DNA of 45,732 nt, from positions 1 to 45,732 of the forward strand of contig NZ_DATJPM010000032.1 in assembly GCF_035506375.1 (NCBI RefSeq), written 5' to 3'. Under the pieces are notes generated by a model. That model saw only the letters and a list, made by a program, of their open reading frames with translations. It did no database searches and was not told where the DNA came from. How positions within the stretch are numbered: position 1 is the first letter of the stretch; every line of letters begins with the position of its first letter. This DNA comes from Methanocella sp. GTDB lineage: Archaea > Halobacteriota > Methanocellia > Methanocellales > Methanocellaceae. The translations under genes and the position numbers were made by a program. Positions 36,039 through 42,881 of this stretch are shown here, piece after piece.

Positions 36039-36298
36039 CGTGACACCCGGGGATATAATATGGCAATTACTCATAAGATGTAAATATATCTTTTTGATAA
36101 GTAAAAAAATGGCTGGATATTATTTTTCATCAAGCGCCAGCAGCATGACGATAAAGCGGCGCGGTGCAGTCCTGCTCTGCATAAAAATGACTTATCCGGT
36201 TAGAATATCGTTAAGGACTTGAAACACGAGAATTTCGGATAGATTAAAAATCCTTAGAGTAGCCCTGGCTAAGTGGCAGAGAGAATAAAAAAAGGGCT

Positions 36299-36460
36299 TC
36301 ACTTTTTACAGTTCAGCCCGACCGATTCGGCGATGTTCCGGGCCGCGTCGTCCACCGACTGGTTGGCCGCCTTCGCCGCCTTCTGGAGCTCGTCCATAGT
36401 GATGAGCTCTTCTTTACCGTGATTATTATTAGGCTGTCCACATCCGCAACTTATGCACAT
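36299..36460 (-). CDS. Small conserved protein with an N-terminal Cys motif
   Basis: A 53-residue protein beginning MCISCGCGQPNNNHG, with four cysteines counting one near the C-terminus (LNCKK), then a helical part ITMDELQKAAKAANQSVDD. The CxxCxC and following His suggest metal binding. I believe similar small proteins occur across bacteria and archaea without a known role. GGTGAT lies six bases before the ATG at 36460. The longer frame starting at 36718 is the shadow of aIF1A and is not used. It lies downstream of aIF1A on the same strand. Confidence 0.7.
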   Translation of the reverse strand: MCISCGCGQPNNNHGKEELITMDELQKAAKAANQSVDDAARNIAESVGLNCKK

Positions 36461-36528
36461 ATTTTTATCACCGGATAATAGTACGCGGGCATCAGGATAA
36501 ATGATTTTAGAGGAAAATACGTCATGCT

Positions 36529-36852
36529 TCAGGGGCTTTTCAAGTATCCTTTCCGCTCCAGCCAGCTTACCTGCGGCCCCGTGTATCTCCACGTAACGTC
36601 GCCCTTCTCGTCCTGGATCTCCCAGGGCACGACGATGACCACGTCGCCCTCCCTCACCCAGACGCGCTTCTTCATTTTCCCGCGTATCCGGCACATGCGG
36701 GTGACTCCGTCCATGCATCGCACGACCACGCGGCTGGCCCCGAGCATGCTGATGACCGTGCCAAGCACTTCCCGGTCTTTTTTGTTGGGCGTCCTGACAC
36801 GGGTGATAACCTCGCTCTCGCCTGGACGGCCCCGGCTGTTCCGTCTATTCAG
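36529..36852 (-). CDS. Translation initiation factor aIF1A, apparent CTG start
   Basis: Archaeal homologue of eIF1A/IF1, an OB-fold protein that fills the A site during initiation. The core reads EVLGTVISMLGASRVVVRCM, RMCRIRGKMKKRVWVREGD and VVIVVPWEIQDEKGDVTWRY. The conserved basic N-tail, NRRNSRGRPGESEVITRVRT then PNKKDRE, lies upstream of the first usual start (a GTG at 36768) and is in frame. An in-frame TAG precedes it; the only plausible initiator is CTG at 36852, five bases after AGGTG. With it the protein has 107 residues, normal for the family. The gap 36853-37069 shows only promoter-like DNA. Confidence 0.85.
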   Translation of the reverse strand: MNRRNSRGRPGESEVITRVRTPNKKDREVLGTVISMLGASRVVVRCMDGVTRMCRIRGKMKKRVWVREGDVVIVVPWEIQDEKGDVTWRYTGPQVSWLERKGYLKSP

Positions 36853-37069
36853 CTAAACACCTTCTTCTCTGTAGTTTCACGTCATGCATGCCTTTAAGCG
36901 TGGCTGCTGGAAACTCCGCGAATCCTGAAGCCGGGCGGCGTGTCCGGCAGAGTGATGATAGTGTCCGTATATGGCAAAACATAGAGTTAGAGTTATTATC
37001 CTCATGATATGGCCCTATGGAAGATGCATATAGCCATTCATAATGAATAAAGGATCAATAAAAAGAGTA

Positions 37070-37516
37070 TCAGGTGTAGTTGAAGCTTTTTCTCTCTAGC
37101 CATCGCATGCCCTTAAGCGTCTGGTCGGACTGTATGTCCATATCGAAGGTGCCGATCTGGCCTATGACGTAGTCAATGTCCCCCTGTATATCGGCGGGCT
37201 CGGAAAGCTCTACCTGTGCCGGCACGGCCGTTCCCTTCTTGAAATAGGAGGCCTGCTTCTGGATCGCCTTCGTAAACGCGGTGAGGCTCTTTTCATGGGC
37301 ACCCTGGAAATGCCATGAGCCGTCGTAGTACGTGATGTCCACGGCACTTCCCACAGGGTACTCCTGCATGACGAACTCGTACTGGAAGAACTCGAGGTCT
37401 ATAGAGACGACCGTCTTACCCGCCTGCACGAGCGCCTTAATATTGCTTGATGCAGAGCCGCAATTTTCTATATAGTTGATGACTTTACCCGCCAATACCC
37501 TGTTTTTTTCACTCAT
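37070..37516 (-). CDS. Hypothetical protein
   Basis: A 148-residue soluble protein without signal peptide, membrane helix or cysteine pairs (one Cys in NYIENCGSASSN). It contains a helical start, a strand-rich middle (VVSIDLEFFQYEFVMQEYPV, VDITYYDGSWHFQGAHE) and a C-terminal region ending MRWLERKSFNYT. I do not recognise a family. GGTGAC lies four bases before the ATG. Base composition is like the neighbouring genes, so it is probably a real gene. Confidence 0.6.
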   Translation of the reverse strand: MSEKNRVLAGKVINYIENCGSASSNIKALVQAGKTVVSIDLEFFQYEFVMQEYPVGSAVDITYYDGSWHFQGAHEKSLTAFTKAIQKQASYFKKGTAVPAQVELSEPADIQGDIDYVIGQIGTFDMDIQSDQTLKGMRWLERKSFNYT

Positions 37517-38195
37517 TTAGTCACCGTCTGATGAACATATTGTTACTACATAAGAAATTATTGTTCAAGGTATTAATAATATTTTCGATTGAATCCGCGA
37601 AATTTAGGAATTTATCCCCAATTATAAGATAAATAATTTCTATGAAATGGTGCACATCGAAAATTATATTCGTTGTCTGTCTTTTTTCATACCTTCCCGG
37701 CCTTTTTTACTCCCGCATGAGATTTTTGTGGCGGGCGCGCCCGGGGCATGAAATATATGGTTAGTGAAGAATAATCCATATATATTAATGAAATATTTTT
37801 CTTTGTTTGGTAAATACGGTAAAAAGTTATCGATAAGCAATGGATTTTTAACGTCAAAATCGACTGATGACGAAAACATTTATTAACCGCTTAGTTAGTT
37901 TAAGTTTAGCCGGCAATTACGGCAATAAGTGTTATGACCGGGTGGGTCATTTGTCCTAGGGGGCAAACTGGATAATGAACTTCCCGGTCATGCTATTGTT
38001 TAGCAAGCTATAATCGCCATTATGTTTATTTAACTTTTTGGTCAAATTTCCAAATTAACTACGAATGAATCCGTACTTAACGCAGCCATAAAAAAGGTAA
38101 TTTTTCATAAATAAGATTAAAATGACCTTTAAAACCACAATTTTTTAATTATTCAATAAATAAAATATTATAGTTTGTATAGCGGGTTATTAACT
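37517..38195 (+). ncRNA. Candidate structured RNA inside an AT-rich gap (core 37911-37998)
   Basis: This gap of about 680 bp has no convincing gene. Its core has a perfect 9-bp stem, ATGACCGGG (37934-37942) with CCCGGTCAT (37983-37991). Inside it, TTTGTCC (37950-37956) pairs with GGGCAAA (37961-37967) around TAGG; an alternative TCATT/AATGA helix (37947-37951 with 37974-37978) extends the fold. Outside, CAATA (37923-37927) can pair with TATTG (37994-37998), and CGGCAAT occurs twice (37911, 37920). A TATA-like TTTATTAA at 37879-37886 would place a plus-strand start near 37908. The rest of the gap is AT-rich, with a TATA box near 38161 for the next gene. Confidence 0.45.
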
Positions 38196-38711
38196 ATGAG
38201 GAGGTTAATGGATGTATTACTCGTCTTACCGCTCATCCTGATGGTATCCGTGGCGCTGGCACTGCCTGCGCTGGCCCAGGGCACGTACACCGCCAGCGAC
38301 AGCGGCAAGACGATCTATGTGAATAGTGGAGACGCGTTCACGGTAAAGCTCGACGAGAACCCGTCGACGGGCTACTCGTGGAATTTGACGGTCGGAGACG
38401 GGCTTAAGGTGATCAATGACGATTATGTTTCCGCCAGTACCGGCCTGATAGGCAGTGGAGGATATCACATATGGACGATCCAGGCCACGAAGGCTGGCAC
38501 GTACAAAGTCCAGGGCATCTACAAGCGCCCCTGGGAGCCCTTGACCGGCAGCGAGAAAAAATATTCGCTGACGGTAAAGGTGACAGCACCTTCGGCCGGC
38601 ACCGGCTTACCGTCCGGGATAACGTTCCCGAAGATGCCGACGCTGAATGACATTATGCCGAAGTTCTCGTTCGACCTTTCGAGCATCTTCAGCCAGTTCC
38701 CGAAATTTTAA
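38196..38711 (+). CDS. Secreted chagasin-like (I42) protease inhibitor
   Basis: After a signal peptide (MRRLMDVLLVLPLILMVSVA then LALPALAQ) the mature domain shows the three binding loops of the I42 family: ENPSTGYSW (NPTTGY-W loop), SGGYHIWTIQATKAGTY (GxGG loop) and YKRPWEPL (RPW loop). Family members inhibit papain-like cysteine proteases. An extra C-terminal stretch of about 45 residues (PSAGTGLPSGITFPKMPTLN and a Phe/Ser/Pro-rich end) is not part of the inhibitor. I start at the ATG at 38196 so that two arginines begin the signal; the ATG at 38208 is also possible, with GAGGAGG just before it. Confidence 0.82.
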   Translation: MRRLMDVLLVLPLILMVSVALALPALAQGTYTASDSGKTIYVNSGDAFTVKLDENPSTGYSWNLTVGDGLKVINDDYVSASTGLIGSGGYHIWTIQATKAGTYKVQGIYKRPWEPLTGSEKKYSLTVKVTAPSAGTGLPSGITFPKMPTLNDIMPKFSFDLSSIFSQFPKF

Positions 38712-38736
38712 CGGCTTAGCCTCCCGGGCGGGCCCA

Positions 38737-39489
38737 TCACTCCCGCCCTGAGGCCATGACCCGGGTTTTCCAGTCGCCATAGAATGAGGCGAAGCTTACG
38801 CCGGTGCACTGCAGGAAGGCGGCGTCAAAGCTTTCCTCGGGGCACTCCAGCAACTTTTTTATGATTTCGAGGCCGTAGCGCCTTTCCATGTATTTTACCA
38901 GGCTATATGACTGCATGTAGCCGTTCTTCGATACGGCGCAGTCCTCGCTCTTTATGGCATCGTAGATCCCGGCAGTATCCAGAAAACCGTGCCCCACGAT
39001 ATAATGCGACACGTCGGCATCGTCGAGTGGCTCCCGCGAGATCCAGGTACAAATGCCTTCTTCCATCCAGTGGTACTCCGAGGGGTCTTTTTTTGATAGC
39101 ATCTCGTTAACTGCCAGGTGCGTTAGCTCGTGGGATGCCAGGACCGGCAGCGATGAGCAATTATTAATCGAGCTATTTCGCAGGACGATGGCGCTGAATT
39201 CCTTGTTCCACCCCGAGAAGGAGTCCACATGTTTTCCGACCTTATCCATCGCTCCGTCGCTAATGATGACCACTTCGACATGGTCGGGACATGTGCCGAA
39301 TGTGCCGTTCACGCGGCCGTAGGCCGCATCAAGGGCGGCCTGGAGCCCGGAGCTTGCCGTCTCCGGGCAGTCCCGGAAGCTGATGCCGAAATGCCCCGCA
39401 TCCGCCGACGCCGTCCCGGCGAGAAGTAAGGTTAGAGCTAAGGCGCAAGATACAGCCGTCCATCCCATATATAGAAATATGGCCCACAC
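38737..39489 (-). CDS. Secreted zinc metalloprotease (gluzincin-like)
   Basis: A signal peptide (about 1-28, SCALALTLLLAGTASA) leads a domain with the zinc motif HELTH (120-124) and, 19-20 residues on, WMEEGICTWI with the third ligand Glu (143 or 144). This is the arrangement of gluzincin/peptidase-MA-like enzymes. Cys residues (FRDCPE, GTCPDH, NNCSSL, GICTW, EDCAV, LECPE, LQCTG) could form disulfides outside the cell. Substrate unknown. It converges with the I42-type inhibitor gene, the stops being 25 bases apart over a GC-rich hairpin (38719-38754). Confidence 0.78.
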   Translation of the reverse strand: MWAIFLYMGWTAVSCALALTLLLAGTASADAGHFGISFRDCPETASSGLQAALDAAYGRVNGTFGTCPDHVEVVIISDGAMDKVGKHVDSFSGWNKEFSAIVLRNSSINNCSSLPVLASHELTHLAVNEMLSKKDPSEYHWMEEGICTWISREPLDDADVSHYIVGHGFLDTAGIYDAIKSEDCAVSKNGYMQSYSLVKYMERRYGLEIIKKLLECPEESFDAAFLQCTGVSFASFYGDWKTRVMASGRE

Positions 39490-39566
39490 CGATTTATCCT
39501 GTGATACAAGAAAGAGCGGTAAAAAAATATCGTAAAAGAATGACGGCTTATCACCAGGAAAAATGG

Positions 39567-39641
39567 TGGGGCCAGCCGAATTTGAACCGGCGTCTCAAGA
39601 CCCCCAGTCTTGAAGGATGGACCAGGCTACCCTATGGCCCC
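39567..39641 (-). tRNA. tRNA-Pro (anticodon GGG)
   Basis: Cloverleaf on the minus strand: acceptor GGGGCCA with TGGCCCC and discriminator A; D arm around GGGTAGCCTGGTCC; anticodon stem CAAGA/TCTTG with loop CTGGGGG; T stem CCGG-type with TTCAAAT. No encoded CCA and no intron. The 39642-39823 stretch upstream is AT-rich and holds promoter-like sequence only. Confidence 0.95.
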
Positions 39642-39823
39642 ACAAAAATCCGACGTAGCCTTAAAGTGTTATTTTACATATATATGGTTTTTGATTCAAA
39701 GCGACAGAATGCTTAATATATATAGCAGCCAATTATTTTAAAGGCAATTATCCCGTTATTTAAAAATGTCATCGCTGTGTGCATTAAAAAATAAGCCGCA
39801 TCATATAAGTACCTATAAAATAA

Positions 39824-40414
39824 ATGCTCTACTTAATAAAGGGGAGATGGAACACGGTCGACCTGGATGAAAAAGATAGAAAGATCGTCTCGCTCTTCGA
39901 GACAAACCCGGACGTATCGCAAGTCGAGATCGCAGAACAGGTCGGGCTCTCCCAGCCCACCGTGGGCGCCCGCATTTCCAAGCTTAAGCAAACTGGCGTC
40001 ATATCCACCATCGCCGGCATGAACCTGATGAAGGTCGGCCTCAAGATGGCCAAGGTCGACGTCACCACCAAAGATTCGATTAAACTAATTAATCAGTTCA
40101 AGGATTGCCCCTACTTTTTAAATGGTTTCATCGTCTCCGGTAAAGAGAACGTGTGCATGCATTTCATCGCCGAGGACATTTCGTCCGTGGAGGCCATCGT
40201 CGATAAGCACATCCGTAGCGACCCCTCGGTCACTGACGTGGACATGGGCGTCGTCGTAACGACTATCAAGGACATGATACAGCCCGTGAAGCTGAACGTG
40301 GAGAAGGGGAGTATGACGCCGTGCGGCCATGATTGCGCGTTATGCGAGTACTATACGAGCAAACGGTGCCTCGGGTGTGCCGCATCGAAGGCTTATAAGG
40401 GTAACTTCTGGTAA
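39824..40414 (+). CDS. Lrp/AsnC-type regulator with a Cys-rich C-terminal motif
   Basis: The winged helix-turn-helix (LDEKDRKIVSLFETNPDVSQ, EIAEQVGLSQPTVGARISKL) is Lrp/AsnC-like, followed by a RAM-like ligand domain (about 65-160). The last about 35 residues carry C-x3-C-x2-C-x7-C-x2-C (CGHDCALCEYY, RCLGCAA), like the metal/cluster motif of DUF3795 proteins, so it may sense metal or redox state. The listed start is the ATG at 39824; however, TATA-like elements at 39802-39822 would put the transcript start beyond it, and AAGGGGAG lies seven bases before an in-frame ACG at 39854, where homology (VDLDEKDRK) begins. Confidence 0.75.
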   Translation: MLYLIKGRWNTVDLDEKDRKIVSLFETNPDVSQVEIAEQVGLSQPTVGARISKLKQTGVISTIAGMNLMKVGLKMAKVDVTTKDSIKLINQFKDCPYFLNGFIVSGKENVCMHFIAEDISSVEAIVDKHIRSDPSVTDVDMGVVVTTIKDMIQPVKLNVEKGSMTPCGHDCALCEYYTSKRCLGCAASKAYKGNFW

Positions 40415-40493
40415 GATATAACAATTTTTCAATCGTGCTTATGCCTTTCGCTGGATGGTTCGGTTTTTATTTGCGTCGCTAACTGAACTAAAA

Positions 40494-42218
40494 TCAAGGC
40501 TCTCCTGGCGCTCCATCGGGCTGCGCTTCCACATGTTTAACGCCGATGCCGTGGGATATATCGTAGATATTCATCACCCGCCCGAAGGAGTTTACCTCCT
40601 CGGGGCTCAGATCATCCCTGACACGGACCAGCCGCGGGAAGCGTAAAGCATAGCCGCTCGAATAGATGGGGCTCTTCTGGATCTCCTGGAACTTCACTTC
40701 CACGATGACGTCCGGCCTGACGGCCACGATACGCCCCTGTTCCGCCGTTATCAGCGGCTTCAGGCGCTCGGTCATCTCCTGCAATTGCTCGTCCGAGAAC
40801 CCGCTCGCGACCCGCCCCAGGACGAGGTACTCATCCGAGTTCTCGTCCAGCGCGGCCACTTCGAAGGACGTGAGCCACCCGGCCTTGCGGCCGTGGCCCC
40901 ATTCCGCGGAAACTATGGCCAGGTCCAGCGTGTCCAGGACCTCCTTGATCTTGACCATCTTCTTGCCCCGGACGCCGGGCGTATAAGTGGCGCTCAAATC
41001 TTTGGCCATGAGCCCCTCGTTTCCGCTCTTCAGGGACGCTTTGAACAGATCCTGTGCGGCTTTGACGTCGTCCGTTATAAGCGCCAGCGCGGGCTTCAGG
41101 GTCTCGTCAAGCGGCACGACGGCCGTCTCCAGGATCCGCCGGCGCTCCGTGAAAGGCTTATCGATGGCGCTCTCGCCGTTGATGTAAAGAATATCAAAGG
41201 GCCGCAGGAACAGGGGGAACAGCTTCTTTTTCTCCTCCACGCCGTAGATCCGCCGCAGCCGGGTTAAAATGTTCTGGAAGGGCACGGGGCGGCCGGTCTT
41301 CGGGTCCGTCGCGATGCACTCGCTGTCCAGGATCGCCGAGTCGGCCTTTACGCTCTGCCGGACATATGCCACGATCTCGGGCAGGGCGTCCGTAAGATTC
41401 TCCAGGCGCCGGCTATAGAGCCGCACTTCGTCGCCCTTTTTATGGACTTGCAGGCGGGCGCCGTCGTACTTGGTCTCGAAGTCCGCCTTCCCGCCCATGA
41501 CGTCCAGCGCTTCCTGGATGCTGGCCACGTTCTGGGCAAGCATGGGGCGGACGGGGCGCATAGGGCGGATATTGATAGCATTGAGGCCGGTATCGCCCGA
41601 GGCCATTGCCACTTTCGCGGTCTCGCCCAGATCACTCGTAAGCATGCTGGCCCTGCGCACAAGGTCTACCTGGACGTTAAACGCCCGGGCTATGGCCTCT
41701 TCCATGACGCCCTCCTTAGCGCCCGAGAGCACGTACTCCATTGCCAGGCTGACGATGTACTCCGCCTCTTTGGGCGTGGCCCTGCGTAATAGTCCGATGA
41801 GGACTTTCTGCTTCTTGGTGGCCGAGCCGGCGCCCGTTAGCTTAGCGATCTCGACGAACGTGTCGTAGACGTCCCTGACCATGATCGCTTCCGCCTCGAA
41901 GAACATGGTCTGCCTGCGCTTCTGGAACATCTCCTCGGCCGTGACGCCCAGATGTCCCGTATTCTTGTAGCTTTCGACGACCTTCGCCTCCGGGTTGTAT
42001 GTGATGGTCGATATGATCTTGATGATGGTCTGGCTGGCAATGCCGATCTTGCGCTCATCCCACAGGGGAAAGACCCGGCCGGTCAGGAATGTGACGATGA
42101 CGGGCAGGTCGTCGGCCGGCACGCCCCGGATTAAATCCGCGACGATGGCCGTCTTCTCCAGGCGGCTCGCCGTGCGGCGCAATTTTTCGAAAACATCCAC
42201 TAGCTCGCTGAATAACAT
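40494..42218 (-). CDS. lig: ATP-dependent DNA ligase
   Basis: Joins Okazaki fragments; archaeal/eukaryotic type. The adenylation motif I is KYDGAR with Lys at about residue 250. Other motifs are YSRRLENLTDALPE (III-like region), EGLMAKDL (IV) and KIKEVLDTLDLAIVSAEWGHGRKAG (V). The N-terminal DNA-binding domain (about 1-220) includes MLFSELVDVFEKLRRTASR. 574 residues, normal for the family. The C-terminus is rich in small residues. It is followed by no gene on that strand before the Lrp regulator. Confidence 0.95.
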   Translation of the reverse strand: MLFSELVDVFEKLRRTASRLEKTAIVADLIRGVPADDLPVIVTFLTGRVFPLWDERKIGIASQTIIKIISTITYNPEAKVVESYKNTGHLGVTAEEMFQKRRQTMFFEAEAIMVRDVYDTFVEIAKLTGAGSATKKQKVLIGLLRRATPKEAEYIVSLAMEYVLSGAKEGVMEEAIARAFNVQVDLVRRASMLTSDLGETAKVAMASGDTGLNAINIRPMRPVRPMLAQNVASIQEALDVMGGKADFETKYDGARLQVHKKGDEVRLYSRRLENLTDALPEIVAYVRQSVKADSAILDSECIATDPKTGRPVPFQNILTRLRRIYGVEEKKKLFPLFLRPFDILYINGESAIDKPFTERRRILETAVVPLDETLKPALALITDDVKAAQDLFKASLKSGNEGLMAKDLSATYTPGVRGKKMVKIKEVLDTLDLAIVSAEWGHGRKAGWLTSFEVAALDENSDEYLVLGRVASGFSDEQLQEMTERLKPLITAEQGRIVAVRPDVIVEVKFQEIQKSPIYSSGYALRFPRLVRVRDDLSPEEVNSFGRVMNIYDISHGIGVKHVEAQPDGAPGEP

Positions 42219-42267
42219 AAAGTCAACTAATAATGTGGGTCATAGGGCATATTGTTTTTCGTTAGAG

Positions 42268-42705
42268 CTATTTGAACAGCTTTTTATATTCCCCGTAGCC
42301 CTCTTTTTCGAGGTCTTCCTTAGGTATAAAGCGCAGCGCCGCCGAGTTGATGCAGTACCGCAGGCCCGTCGGCCCCGGGCCGTCGTCGAAGACGTGGCCG
42401 AGGTGGGAGTCCGAGTCTTTGCTCCTTACTTCCGTCCTCACCATGCCGTGGCTCTTGTCCTGCCTCTCCTCGACCTTTCCAATCGGCTTCGTGAAGCTCG
42501 GCCAGCCGCAGCCCGAGTCGAACTTGTCCTTCGAGCTGAACAGGGGCTCGCCCGTGACGATGTCTACGTAGATGCCATCCCGCTTGTTGTCCCAGAACTC
42601 GTTCTGGAAAGGCGGCTCCGTCCCCTGCTCCTGCGTGACATTGTATTGCATGGGGTTAAGTTTTTTCTTTAGCTCCTCTTGTGAGGGCTTCGAGACTTGT
42701 GCCAT
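42268..42705 (-). CDS. msrB: Peptide-methionine (R)-S-oxide reductase
   Basis: Repairs oxidised methionine (R form). The family signature is intact: SGCGWPSF, GHVFDDGPGPTGLRYCINSAALRF, with the catalytic Cys in RYCINS. Position equivalent to the resolving Cys lies in SGCGWPSF. The two CxxC zinc pairs of many MsrB proteins are absent: FWDNKRDGIYVD where C-x2-C would be, and DSHLGH in place of the second pair, so it belongs to the zinc-free form. 145 residues. Upstream of ligase on the same strand with about 50 bases between. Confidence 0.93.
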   Translation of the reverse strand: MAQVSKPSQEELKKKLNPMQYNVTQEQGTEPPFQNEFWDNKRDGIYVDIVTGEPLFSSKDKFDSGCGWPSFTKPIGKVEERQDKSHGMVRTEVRSKDSDSHLGHVFDDGPGPTGLRYCINSAALRFIPKEDLEKEGYGEYKKLFK

Positions 42706-42881
42706 CGTATATTGTTTTTCATTTTTAAGGATGATAAATACAGTGTACTATAATCTTCGATTCTTGGAACAGTAAAATCATGCATTTTTCTCGGATACGA
42801 TATTTTTTTTACGAGCAGTTGCGGGGTGGCTGAAAATATATAAATATTCGGGCCTCAACACTTTTTTACTAGTAGATTATT

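Noticed and set aside
36950..37010. GTGATGA resembling the C box of a C/D guide RNA
   Set aside because: No matching D box (CTGA) or terminal stem at a suitable distance.
37664..37879. 71-residue minus-strand frame in the AT-rich gap
   Set aside because: Composition follows the AT-rich DNA, no ribosome binding site, and no recognisable pattern.
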